NCBI RefSeq assembly: GCF_000419765.1
Contig: NZ_ATTQ01000003.1
Coordinates: forward strand, 186,001-250,000
DNA length: 64,000 nt
Direction of reading: 5' to 3'
From: Rhizobium mongolense USDA 1844
GTDB lineage: Bacteria; Pseudomonadota; Alphaproteobacteria; Rhizobiales; Rhizobiaceae
Position numbers and translations under genes: made by a program. Every line of letters begins with the position of its first letter. Position 1 is the first letter of the stretch. The notes under the pieces are model-generated. The model was not told where the DNA came from. It made no database searches and saw only the letters and a program-made list of their open reading frames with translations. This document shows, piece after piece, positions 1 through 8,650 of this stretch.

Positions 1-334
1 CAAGCTGAAACTGGATCTCGGTCTGCCGTTCACAGCTGCCGATCGGTTGGAGAATTTTGCGACCGAGCGGAGTGCCGCATTGATGGCCTGGCTGCGCGCC
101 GATGACGCTAATCTTGAACGCTTCACTGCCCCGCTGGGGCAGGTTTCGGGGATCAGCGAGCTCGACGGACTGCGGGTGACTTTGAGCAACGGCAGGATCG
201 TCCATTTCAGGCCGTCTGGGAATGCTCCGGAGATGCGCTGCTATGTCGAGGCCGGCAGCGCCGAGGAGACGGCGCAGGTGCTTGATACAGGGTTGGGATT
301 GTTGCGCGGCTTCGACGCACCTGATCGGTGCTGA
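1..334 (+). CDS. Phosphohexomutase (phosphomannomutase/phosphoglucomutase family), C-terminal fragment
   Basis: The reading frame is open from base 2 and ends at the TGA at 332-334, so about 110 C-terminal residues are present and the start lies outside the window. The stretch IVHFRPSGNAPEMRCYVEA is the phosphate-binding loop of domain IV of alpha-D-phosphohexomutases (R-P-S-G-N/T-x-P). In that family it holds the phosphate of mannose or glucose phosphates during 6-P/1-P interconversion. The next genes are for polysaccharide export and acetylation, so supply of mannose-1-P for a mannuronate-type polymer (an AlgC-like role) is the natural inference. Substrate preference cannot be told from this end. 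Confidence 0.8.
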   Translation, partial: KLKLDLGLPFTAADRLENFATERSAALMAWLRADDANLERFTAPLGQVSGISELDGLRVTLSNGRIVHFRPSGNAPEMRCYVEAGSAEETAQVLDTGLGLLRGFDAPDRC

Positions 335-442
335 ACAAGGGATAAGGCTGGCCTGACGCGGCCTTGGTGGTGGTTTGGATCTGCCAACGTGATCGGTTAG
401 GGCCGCCGTTGGATGCATTTGAGGGGCAAGGGTGGACTGACA

Positions 443-1831
443 ATGAAGAAGATGATGAGTTTGAGTAAGGCGCTGGTGGTGGGAACCATGGCGATCTCAG
501 CGGCCGCGTGCACGAGTTCGCCTAAGTTTGCTTATGACGACGCCAAGGCCCAGATCGGTTACGAGAAGGCGGGCTTCAAGTGGCGCCGTGATCCGGAACA
601 GTTGCTGGCCTTTGCTGCGCAGCATGCGAAGGCACAGGAAGACGTAGTCCGCTACAACCGCGCCTATGGCAATCTGGTGCGCGGTCGCGGCAAGAGCCAG
701 GAGGCCTATGCCGCTTTCGAGCGCGCTGCACTTGCCGGCGATGCCAGCTCCGGCCGCCGCCTCGTCAAGGGCCATCTCGACGGGGTCTATCGTCCGGCAA
801 ACGTCCCCATGATCGCCCATTCGGTCTATCTGCCGCTGACAGCGGACAAGTCCGACGCAAACACGCGGCTGCTCCTGGCGCAATTGCTTGACAGCGGCGA
901 GATCCGGGGCGGGGAATTCCGCACCGCGGACGCCTGGCTCGACGAAGCTGCGGCCGCGGGTGCTACCAAGGCATTCCGTGAACTCGCCGAGCGGGCTGAG
1001 AAGTCCGGCAATGTCGCGCTTGCCTCCGATTACTATTATCGGGCGGACAAGACGTCGAAGGCAGATCGTGCCCTGCGCCAGGCGCGGGTTTACTATCTCG
1101 GCCTCGAGGGTGGACCCAACCCGAAGCTCGGTCACGCCTGGCTCGAACTGGCGCGTAAGCTCGACAAGCAGGGCGCTGGCCAGCTGGCTGCGCGCATCTA
1201 TCGCACCACCTTGGGCGGGCGTGATGGCTCCTACCTGATCAGCGTTGCTACGACCGCCGGCGTCAACGTCCTGTCGCGAGAACAATTGCTGGAAGCCTAT
1301 CGCAGTGCCCAGACCAATGCGGACCGGGCGAAGATCCTCGAACCGCTGAAAGCAGCGGCGCGTAATAACGATCCCAATGCGTCCTATGAACTGGCCGCCA
1401 TCTACATCAGCACGCGCGGCGAGCCGAGCGAGATCAACAGCCTCCTCGTCAAGGCCTATTCCAAGGGCAAGCCTGAGGCCTTGGACCTGATGATCTCGCA
1501 GCTGATGCGGGCGGAAGCCGGGCAGAAGGCCGCGGATATCCTGTTCGACGGTGTCGTCAAGGCGGCGCAGAAAGGCAATGTCGAGGCCGCCCGATCGCTA
1601 AGCTCGCTTTACCGCATCGGTGGGTTCAAGGCTGCTAATCGCGAAGAGAGCCGCACGTGGCTGCAGCGGGCAGCCGACGCGGGCGACGCCAAGTCGCAAT
1701 ACGAACTCGGCGTCGATCTCTACGAGAATGGTGGCAATCCGCAATCCAAGCAGATGGCGCTGCAATATCTCAACATGGCAGCTGGGCAAGGTGACCTCTT
1801 CGCCCTGACCTATCTCAAATCCAAGACGTAA
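443..1831 (+). CDS. AlgK-like Sel1/TPR-repeat outer-membrane lipoprotein
   Basis: 462 residues from the ATG at 443; an earlier TTG at 413 would spoil the signal peptide. The N-terminus is a lipoprotein signal: Lys-rich start, hydrophobic stretch, then a lipobox-like SAAAC near residue 23. The rest is helical Sel1/TPR-type repeats, for example AADAGDAKSQYELGVDLYENGG near the C-terminus. Length, lipid anchor and repeats match AlgK (about 475 residues), the periplasmic scaffold that helps assemble the alginate secretion channel. It lies between a phosphohexomutase and sugar isomerase/acetylation genes in one operon. AlgK is a structural-class match; a generic Sel1 lipoprotein remains possible. 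Confidence 0.65.
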   Translation: MKKMMSLSKALVVGTMAISAAACTSSPKFAYDDAKAQIGYEKAGFKWRRDPEQLLAFAAQHAKAQEDVVRYNRAYGNLVRGRGKSQEAYAAFERAALAGDASSGRRLVKGHLDGVYRPANVPMIAHSVYLPLTADKSDANTRLLLAQLLDSGEIRGGEFRTADAWLDEAAAAGATKAFRELAERAEKSGNVALASDYYYRADKTSKADRALRQARVYYLGLEGGPNPKLGHAWLELARKLDKQGAGQLAARIYRTTLGGRDGSYLISVATTAGVNVLSREQLLEAYRSAQTNADRAKILEPLKAAARNNDPNASYELAAIYISTRGEPSEINSLLVKAYSKGKPEALDLMISQLMRAEAGQKAADILFDGVVKAAQKGNVEAARSLSSLYRIGGFKAANREESRTWLQRAADAGDAKSQYELGVDLYENGGNPQSKQMALQYLNMAAGQGDLFALTYLKSKT

Positions 1832-1846
1832 CGGGAGTATTGGCGA

Positions 1847-3037
1847 ATGTTGGACGCTGAGTATTCACGCGCCTTGGCCGCCTTTTCGGACGAGGTCTCT
1901 CTCTTGCGCGACTGGCTGTACGGCAATGCGCTGCCGCTCTGGTTCGAGGTCGGCTACGACCGGCAGGCCGGAGGTTTCTTCGAACGGGTCGGGTTGGATG
2001 GCACGCCTTGCTTGGAGGACAATCGGAGGGCTCGGGTGCATCCGCGGCAGATCTATTGCTTTGCCGCGGCCGGCGCGCGCAACGTACTTGTCGACTGGCG
2101 CGAACTGATCCAGCACGGATTTTCGTGGTTTGAGCGCGTCTATCGCAGGGACGATGCGTTCTTCGGCAGTGTCGCGTCGCCTTCGGGGGAGATGATCGAC
2201 GAGAGCTTCGACCTCTATAATCAGGCCTTCGCCCTCTTCGCTTTTTCCCAGTTGGCCCTGTCCGTCCCCGAACAGAAGGACGCGATGGAGCAAAAGGCGC
2301 GCGTCCTGCTCGCCACGCTGAAGGCGGAATATGCCCATCCGGAGGCGGGGTTCGAGGAAGGCCGCCCGGTCAAGCTGCCGCTGTGCTCCAATCCGCACAT
2401 GCATCTCTTTGAGGCCTGCCTCGCCTGGGAGACGATGGCTGCTGATCCTATACCCTGGGCTGCGTTGGCCGATGAGATCGCCAATCTTGCGATGACGCGG
2501 TTCATCGATCAGGAGACCGGTGCGCTCAGGGAGTTCTTCAACCGCGACTGGACACCGTTTCCCGGTGACAAGGGACGGATCGTCGAGCCCGGTCATCAAT
2601 TCGAATGGGCATGGCTCCTGGCACGCTGGGGGATTGCGCGCAACGTCCCGAAGGCAATTGCGGTCGCCGAGCGGCTCTTCGAAATCGGCGTCGAACACGG
2701 TGTCTGCGACGAGCGGCAGGTGGCCTTCATGGGGCTGTATGACGATTTTTCGATTTCTGACCCTGTCGCAAGGCTCTGGCCGCAGACCGAATGGCTGAAG
2801 GCCTCCGCCCTGCTGGCCCAGATCAGTCGTGGCGAGCAGCGGACCTATTATCTGCGCCAGGCGGTGAAGGCCGGGGCGGCGTTACGCAAGTTCCTCGCCA
2901 CAGACATTCCCGGGCTCTGGTACGATAAGCTCCCCCTGAGCGGGCAGTTTGTTAACGAGCCTGCGCCTGCCAGCAGTTTCTACCACATCCTTTGCTCGAT
3001 CTACGAAGTCGACGACACCCTGAAACTGTTGCAGTGA
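1847..3037 (+). CDS. AGE-family sugar epimerase/isomerase (probable mannose-6-phosphate or mannose isomerase)
   Basis: 396 residues, starting 15 bases after the AlgK-like gene. It carries hallmarks of the N-acylglucosamine 2-epimerase (alpha/alpha six-barrel) family: NPHMHLFEACLAWE near residue 184 and EPGHQFEWAWLL near 247, which bring the two histidines of the active site. In rhizobia members of this family act as mannose or mannose-6-phosphate isomerases. Beside a phosphomannomutase-type gene this would replace AlgA for making mannose-phosphate from fructose-6-P. That role is inference; the exact substrate (free sugar or sugar phosphate) is open. Confidence 0.75.
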   Translation: MLDAEYSRALAAFSDEVSLLRDWLYGNALPLWFEVGYDRQAGGFFERVGLDGTPCLEDNRRARVHPRQIYCFAAAGARNVLVDWRELIQHGFSWFERVYRRDDAFFGSVASPSGEMIDESFDLYNQAFALFAFSQLALSVPEQKDAMEQKARVLLATLKAEYAHPEAGFEEGRPVKLPLCSNPHMHLFEACLAWETMAADPIPWAALADEIANLAMTRFIDQETGALREFFNRDWTPFPGDKGRIVEPGHQFEWAWLLARWGIARNVPKAIAVAERLFEIGVEHGVCDERQVAFMGLYDDFSISDPVARLWPQTEWLKASALLAQISRGEQRTYYLRQAVKAGAALRKFLATDIPGLWYDKLPLSGQFVNEPAPASSFYHILCSIYEVDDTLKLLQ

Positions 3038-3272
3038 ATTCCGCCCTTTTCTTTGCCGGTCTGTATCGACCCGACGCCCCGAGCGGCATGATTCGCCGCC
3101 GGTCTGCAATCACGAATGAGGACATCAACTTGGCCACTGATCTTGCTTCCGACCATGAGGGCGCAGCTTTGCCCGGATGCGCGGTTTACTCGTCGTCGCG
3201 GGACGATGCGCCGGACGCATCGAGCCGCGCGGGCTGCCGCCCGAGTTCGCGCCAGGACTAGGAGTTTCGGAC

Positions 3273-4709
3273 ATGGTCTTTTCGTCGGTCATTTTCATTT
3301 TCGTCTATCTGCCGCTGTTCCTCGCGCTCTATTACGCCTGCCCGGCCCGATACAGGTCCTATTTCATCCTGATCGGCTCCTACTGCTTCTATGCCTGGTG
3401 GCGGGTGGATCTTTCTCTGCTGATGCTGGCCACAACAGCGTTCAACTATTGCGCGGCGCTGGCGGTGCACGGGGCACGAAGGCCGCAAAGGCGAAAACTG
3501 TTCCTCGTCGCGACCGTCGTCGGCGATCTCGCGCTGCTCTTCTATTTCAAATATTTCAACTTCTTCGCCGATAGCAGTGCTTATTTGTTCAATCAGGGCG
3601 AGCCCTACAGCTGGTCCTTACCGCACGTCATCTTGCCGATCGGCATCTCCTTTTATATCTTCCACAACATCAGCTACGTCGTCGACGTCTATCGGCGCGA
3701 TCTCGAACCATCGCGGACCTTCGTTGATTATGCGGCGTTCATCGCCTTTTTCCCGCATCAGATCGCCGGTCCGGTGCTGCGCTTTTCCGATCTTGCCGAG
3801 CAATTCTATGGCCGTGAGCACAACTGGACGAAGTTCAACTACGGTGCGATGCGCTTCCTGACGGGACTTGCGAAAAAGGTGCTCATCGCCGACTCGATCG
3901 CTCCGGTCGCCGACGCGGCCTTTTCGATCCCTAATCCGACCATGGCGGAGAGCTGGCTCGGCGCGATAGCATACACGCTCCAGCTCTATTTCGATTTCTC
4001 CGGCTATTCGTCCATGGCGATCGGACTCGGCATGATGGTAGGCTTCCATTTTATCGAGAACTTCGACGCGCCCTACAGATCGGTCAACATCACGGATTTC
4101 TGGCGCCGCTGGCATATTTCTCTCTCGAACTGGCTACGCGACTACCTCTACATTCCGCTGGGCGGCAATCGGAAAGGCGTTGGGCGTACCTATTTTAACT
4201 TGGCGGCCACCATGGTTCTTGGAGGACTGTGGCACGGAGCAAACACGACCTTCCTCGTTTGGGGGGCTTGGCACGGCTTCTGGCTCGCGGTGGAGCGCTA
4301 TTTCAACGTTTCGGCCAATGCGCCCTTTCGCATTTCCTCGTGGCTCTTCACCATGCTGCTCGTGGTGATCGGCTGGGTTTTCTTCCGGGCGGCCAATATG
4401 ACCGAAGCGATGAGTATGCTCGCCGGCATGGTCGGGCTGAATGGATTTGGCTTGCGCAGCGACTATGCTTGGGAGTTTCCCAACTTTGGATTTCTGCTGA
4501 TGGTCGTCGGCGTTCTCACGGCGCTTGGCGAGCCGCAATTGCGCCGGTTCTTCGGACTGAAAACGACCAAGGAACTAGTGTACGTCGGAGTGATCGATTA
4601 TCCGCATGTCAACCCCGTTCTGGGGGTTACCGCGACCGTTCTCGGCTTGGCTGCGATCGTCAAGCTAGTGGCCGATAGCGATACACCTTTCCTCTATTTT
4701 CAGTTTTAA
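3273..4709 (+). CDS. MBOAT-family O-acyltransferase (AlgI-like)
   Basis: 478 residues from the ATG at 3273, preceded by AGGAG at 3259-3263; an upstream in-frame start would add a polar leader before the first membrane span. It is a multi-span membrane protein. The central motif FWRRWHISLSNWLRDYLYIP and the later GLWHGANTTFLVWG contain the MBOAT signature and its conserved histidine. AlgI, DltB and PatA-type proteins pass an acetyl group across the inner membrane to a periplasmic SGNH partner, and here the next gene is such a partner. The 235-base gap upstream holds no supported gene. Confidence 0.9.
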   Translation: MVFSSVIFIFVYLPLFLALYYACPARYRSYFILIGSYCFYAWWRVDLSLLMLATTAFNYCAALAVHGARRPQRRKLFLVATVVGDLALLFYFKYFNFFADSSAYLFNQGEPYSWSLPHVILPIGISFYIFHNISYVVDVYRRDLEPSRTFVDYAAFIAFFPHQIAGPVLRFSDLAEQFYGREHNWTKFNYGAMRFLTGLAKKVLIADSIAPVADAAFSIPNPTMAESWLGAIAYTLQLYFDFSGYSSMAIGLGMMVGFHFIENFDAPYRSVNITDFWRRWHISLSNWLRDYLYIPLGGNRKGVGRTYFNLAATMVLGGLWHGANTTFLVWGAWHGFWLAVERYFNVSANAPFRISSWLFTMLLVVIGWVFFRAANMTEAMSMLAGMVGLNGFGLRSDYAWEFPNFGFLLMVVGVLTALGEPQLRRFFGLKTTKELVYVGVIDYPHVNPVLGVTATVLGLAAIVKLVADSDTPFLYFQF

Positions 4710-4723
4710 GGAGAGTGCCAGGT

Positions 4724-5872
4724 ATGGACGAGTTCACTCAGGTCGTCGCTTCCGGCGAAATAGATGCTCTGACGTCAAAAAAAGACGGGCTTAGGCTGAA
4801 AGCGAAACTGGCTTATCTACCGGCTCTGTCGATTTTCATCCTGTTTGCTTGCGGCGTTGCCGTTCTCGGCCACTTCTGGAACAGCAAGGAGATGGCGGAT
4901 CATCGGCAGTCGAAGCGATCCCTCGCAGACGTCATCCAGGGCCGTGAGGCATTGGCCGTCGAGAGGATATACAAAGACGTGTTCCCGATTCGGGACTTCT
5001 CCACTGGCCTGTTGAACCTCATAAGCTTCAAGATATTTGGCGAAGCGCGCAAAGGGCTGATCAAGGGGAGCGACGGCTGGTTCTTCAGCGATGAGGAATT
5101 CAGCTGGAATCGCAAATCCTTGAGCATGCTTGAGAAGCATCTGAATTTCGTAGAGGACACGCTTTCCACGCTAAGGGAGGCCGGTATCGAGCCTATTCTA
5201 CTATTGATTCCGGAAAAGGCTGACATTTATCGCGATAAGCTCGGCGATGTTACCGTGCCGTCGTCACGTGAGCACTTTTATGAAAACGTACGGCTCCGGC
5301 TGATCACTATGGGTGCACCGGTTCCCGATCTGCGGGAGGCGTTTCTACAGGCTCGTGAACAAAAGCCGGTCTTCCTGAAGTCCGACACTCACTGGACTGT
5401 GCAGGGCGCTGGTGTGGCCGCCGGTTCCGTCGCTCAGGTGCTAGCACATCATCCAGAGCTGAAGCACAAGGAATTTACTTTGAAGCCAGAAGAAGAGATC
5501 GTGCATATGGGTGACCTCTACAAGTTTGCCAAGTTCTCGATCTTTGAGCCTTTCGTTCCCATGCCCGGCGATGCTCTCACGTCGCTTGCCGCCATGAGCG
5601 CGGATGCCAGCCTCGACGACCTGCTATCTGACGAGAATGAGGGGCCGGAGGTGGCGATGGTGGGCTCCAGCTACAGCGCCAACGCCAAATGGAGCTTCGA
5701 AGCCCAGTTAAAGGCGGAGGCGAGAGTCGACGTCATCAATTTCGCTGAGGAGGGTAAAGGGCCGTTCGCCCCGATGGAAACCTTCCTCAAAGAGAAGCTC
5801 CACGAGCAGAAGCAACTCAAATATGTCATATGGGAAATGCCACTTCGCTATTTCGATGAGGTGGCGTACTGA
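4724..5872 (+). CDS. AlgX/AlgJ-like SGNH-type polysaccharide O-acetyltransferase, membrane anchored
   Basis: 382 residues. The ATG at 4724 is preferred because AAGGAG at 4708-4713 is 10 bases before it, while the GTG at 4715 is only one base away. One N-terminal membrane span (around residues 28-45) anchors a periplasmic domain. KSDTHWT near residue 220 is the Asp-x-His pair of the AlgX/AlgJ family, and VGSSYSA near residue 312 supplies the likely nucleophilic serine. With the MBOAT gene just upstream it forms a two-component O-acetylation module. This is the last gene of the operon; no clear terminator is visible. Confidence 0.85.
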   Translation: MDEFTQVVASGEIDALTSKKDGLRLKAKLAYLPALSIFILFACGVAVLGHFWNSKEMADHRQSKRSLADVIQGREALAVERIYKDVFPIRDFSTGLLNLISFKIFGEARKGLIKGSDGWFFSDEEFSWNRKSLSMLEKHLNFVEDTLSTLREAGIEPILLLIPEKADIYRDKLGDVTVPSSREHFYENVRLRLITMGAPVPDLREAFLQAREQKPVFLKSDTHWTVQGAGVAAGSVAQVLAHHPELKHKEFTLKPEEEIVHMGDLYKFAKFSIFEPFVPMPGDALTSLAAMSADASLDDLLSDENEGPEVAMVGSSYSANAKWSFEAQLKAEARVDVINFAEEGKGPFAPMETFLKEKLHEQKQLKYVIWEMPLRYFDEVAY

Positions 5873-6310
5873 AGCGGATGTGGTTGAATGGTCGATATTG
5901 ACTTTGCCGTGGAGGTACGAGTTCTACTGCAAAATTACTGTGCCAAGTGGCGACAAATGCAAAGTTTTGGATCGATCGCCTGGCTTGCTTATCCGCGGTT
6001 CGATCCCCATCAAGGCGAGCAATTGAGACGCAGACCGCTATTAGGCGCAAAGGAGAAGCGAACGATCTGCGTTTCCGATCTGTGCTCGCAGGATCGCATG
6101 ACGTGTCCTCGGGAACCTACGCTAAGCCGCCACGGCAGTGAGAATGGAGGCCTCTTGCACTGGCCGGGTGGCGCGGTTGAGCTCCACTTGACGCGCAGGA
6201 ATAGGCGCTGCCCATATCAAAGCTCAGCACTCGCCTCAGGCTATCCCAATTTGACAACCCCGATACTTGCCCCCAATTCTGCTTGCATGGGGTTAGAGAG
6301 TTGAAGTGCG
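5873..6310. other. Intergenic region without a supported gene
   Basis: 438 bases between the polysaccharide operon and the ABC exporter. Short open frames on both strands have no recognisable protein features or convincing ribosome sites. The region should hold the promoter of the exporter gene, but no clear -35/-10 pair or operator could be picked out. Confidence 0.4.
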
Positions 6311-8224
6311 ATGCGGAGTGATGCTCACCGAAAAGGTGAATTGATCAAATGGATGCTCGGCCGTGAAACGCCGCACCACGCAAGCCCTGTTTCCTCGATG
6401 CGCAGCTTCTGGGGCCTGATGAGCGCCTATTGGCTTTCGCAAAGCTGGCGCGAGGCTTGGGGACTGACACTTGCTATTCTGGTCCTCACGGCATTGTCCG
6501 CCAAGGCCAGCGTCTGGTTCGCCGTCACCTCGGGCGAACTGGTCAACCGGATAGCCTACTTCCACCATCCAACAACGCCTTCCACGCCCACAGCGCTGCT
6601 GACCACTGCGGCGACGCTAGCCGCGATCGCGATCATGAGGGATGCAGGTTTCACAGCAGTCCGCCATTTCTTTTCGACCACGCTCCACCGCAAGTGGCGT
6701 GAGTGGCTCGACCGATGCTTCAACGAAGCACTGCTCGATTCCAACCATACGCATTTCCATCTACAGCAAATCGGATCCGACGCGAACGGATCCGCTATTT
6801 TCGCTCCGGACAATGTCGACCAACGCATCCAGGAATCGATTAAAGGCATGACCGGGGGTGCTATCGGACTCGCGATGGGCATCGCAGGCGTCGTGCTGTC
6901 CCTTGGCTTCGTGGGTAGCAAGCTGATTGAGACGTCGAGCGAAGTCAGAGGGCTCGAGTTCCTTGGCCGTTATGGCAGCGCGTGTCTAGCTTTCGCGGCG
7001 ATCGCGATTTATGTGCCGCTAAATACCTTCATCGCAGCGAAGCTGGGCGGGATTCTCCAGCGTCTGTCGGTGCGTATGCAATGGGCGGAAGGCAGCTACC
7101 GCACCGAATTGAACACACTCCTGCACCGTAGTTTCCATGTTGCAGTCCTCCATGGCGAAAGAGCCCAGAAAGCCGTCAACAAGCGCCGGTACATCGACAT
7201 TGACCAAACCTGGGCCAGCCAGAACCGCGTTACTGCCGGCTACATGGGATTCGAGCTGGTCCACAATTTCATCGGTTCGCGGATTGTCGCTTACGCACCC
7301 GGCCTACTCCCGTACGTGGACAACAAGATCAGCCTGCAGCACTATGTCACTGGTGCCGAACTCGCGAACGCACTGATCAACGAGTGCTCGTGGTTCATTC
7401 ACGTCATGCCCGACATTGCGACGCTCAGGGCGAATGCTCGCCGAATAACCGATCTCGCAGAAGCGATCGAAACCGTTCAACGGCCTCAGGAGTTTTACGC
7501 GCGCACCGGACCCTACGAATTCCTATACGCCAAGCAGGACACTGCGCTCGGCCTCACTGTTCGGCAGATCGAACTCCTGCATGCGGGTGTCGATCTTCCT
7601 TTTCTGGCCGCCGACGAGCTACGCTTCCTGCCAGGCGAGTGGACCTTGGTTGTTGGCGATTCAGGTAGCGGCAAGACCTCGCTTCTCAAGGCGACAAACG
7701 GCCTTTGGGCGCACGGCCGTGGCGCAATCATGACGCCAAGGCATGTGAGAAGCCTCTATGCCGCTCAGGACGTCAGGCTCCAGGCAGTGTCCTTGAAAGA
7801 TCTTGTCTGCCTTCCGGACTCGGTCGACGAGCACCTGGACACGAGTGTCGCGGCGGCGTTGCACAAGGCGGGGCTCGGCGAGTTCATCGAAGAACTCTCA
7901 AGAGATGGCCGCGACGGCCAGAGCTGGGATCAGCTTCTGTCGGGGGGCCAGAAGCAAAAGCTCGTCCTTGCCAGAATCCTTCTGCTGCGGCCAGGACTCC
8001 TGTTCCTTGACGAGGCAACGAGCGCACTCGATACTCAGGCGGTGCATGCGTTCCTCCACGCGATTAAGGATCATTGCCGAGAGGCGACAGTTATCGCCGT
8101 CATGCATGACGTTTCGCCTATACAATCAGCGAGCGGCGTCGATTTCTTCGACAGCGTGCTCACCATCGAGAAAGGCGTAGCGAAAAAAATTGCCATCGCA
8201 GCATGGCGTCTGACGGGGAAGTGA
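6311..8224 (+). CDS. ABC transporter, fused permease and ATPase, SbmA/BacA-like (YddA-type) family
   Basis: 637 residues. The N-terminal half has about six membrane spans in the arrangement of the SbmA/BacA-like ABC_membrane_2 domain. The C-terminal half is a nucleotide-binding domain with Walker A GDSGSGKTS (near residue 454), the signature LLSGGQKQKLVLARILL and Walker B GLLFLDEATSALD, then a switch histidine (VMHD). Related half-transporters dimerise and move peptides, vitamin B12-like or very-long-chain acyl substrates; BacA relatives matter in legume symbiosis. The start has only a weak ribosome site, and internal methionines 13, 31 or 37 are possible. It stands alone. Confidence 0.85.
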   Translation: MRSDAHRKGELIKWMLGRETPHHASPVSSMRSFWGLMSAYWLSQSWREAWGLTLAILVLTALSAKASVWFAVTSGELVNRIAYFHHPTTPSTPTALLTTAATLAAIAIMRDAGFTAVRHFFSTTLHRKWREWLDRCFNEALLDSNHTHFHLQQIGSDANGSAIFAPDNVDQRIQESIKGMTGGAIGLAMGIAGVVLSLGFVGSKLIETSSEVRGLEFLGRYGSACLAFAAIAIYVPLNTFIAAKLGGILQRLSVRMQWAEGSYRTELNTLLHRSFHVAVLHGERAQKAVNKRRYIDIDQTWASQNRVTAGYMGFELVHNFIGSRIVAYAPGLLPYVDNKISLQHYVTGAELANALINECSWFIHVMPDIATLRANARRITDLAEAIETVQRPQEFYARTGPYEFLYAKQDTALGLTVRQIELLHAGVDLPFLAADELRFLPGEWTLVVGDSGSGKTSLLKATNGLWAHGRGAIMTPRHVRSLYAAQDVRLQAVSLKDLVCLPDSVDEHLDTSVAAALHKAGLGEFIEELSRDGRDGQSWDQLLSGGQKQKLVLARILLLRPGLLFLDEATSALDTQAVHAFLHAIKDHCREATVIAVMHDVSPIQSASGVDFFDSVLTIEKGVAKKIAIAAWRLTGK

Positions 8225-8566
8225 AGGCGGTTGGCCCGGTCTTCTCGACACCTTTGCCGGCGTGCTCGGGGAGCTCATCCGGCTCAATCACATGGATACG
8301 CTCCAGATACGTGGGAAGCCCTTTGGGTGTAAAGCGAGTCACTGAACGGATCATTGCCAGCGTGCGACAAAAGGCTCGTCAGCGGGCCAAGTCGTCGAGC
8401 GATCACCACGCTGCGTTCGTGAGTTCAGTTGTGTCGAGGAGAACGAACTCCCGTCACAGCTATCATCGCGTCCTTCAAATGGAACATAACCCAGCGCTAA
8501 ACGTTGGACTAAGTCGGAGTACATTCACGAGAAAATACCCGTGCTAGGCACTCCTAGGAGACGTAA
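8225..8566. other. Intergenic region without a firmly supported gene
   Basis: 342 bases. The plus-strand frame at 8203-8547 looks random and Ser/Arg-rich. A minus-strand frame ending at 8160 encodes ERIHVIEPDELPEHAGKG around 8240-8300. It reads like real protein but has no good ribosome site and overlaps the exporter 3' end, so it may be a remnant. The last bases carry the ribosome site of the small gene at 8567. Confidence 0.35.
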
Positions 8567-8650
8567 ATGGATATCACCACGCTTCTCATCATAGTTCTGA
8601 TCGTTGTTCTGCTAGGCGGCGGCTGGTACGGCCGAGGACGCTGGTATTAA
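8567..8650 (+). CDS. 27-residue hydrophobic small membrane protein
   Basis: An ATG at 8567 follows a clean AGGAG at 8556-8560. The peptide has a short polar start (MDITT), an 11-residue hydrophobic stretch (LLIIVLIVVLL), and a Gly/Trp/Arg-rich tail (GGGWYGRGRWY) ending in TAA at 8648. This pattern, one membrane span followed by GGGWYGRGRW, resembles very short DUF3309-type proteins of Rhizobiales. The function is unknown; DUF3309-type peptides are described only as predicted membrane proteins. Its stop codon overlaps by four bases the stop of the opposing permease gene (8647), leaving no room for a terminator between them. Confidence 0.7.
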   Translation: MDITTLLIIVLIVVLLGGGWYGRGRWY

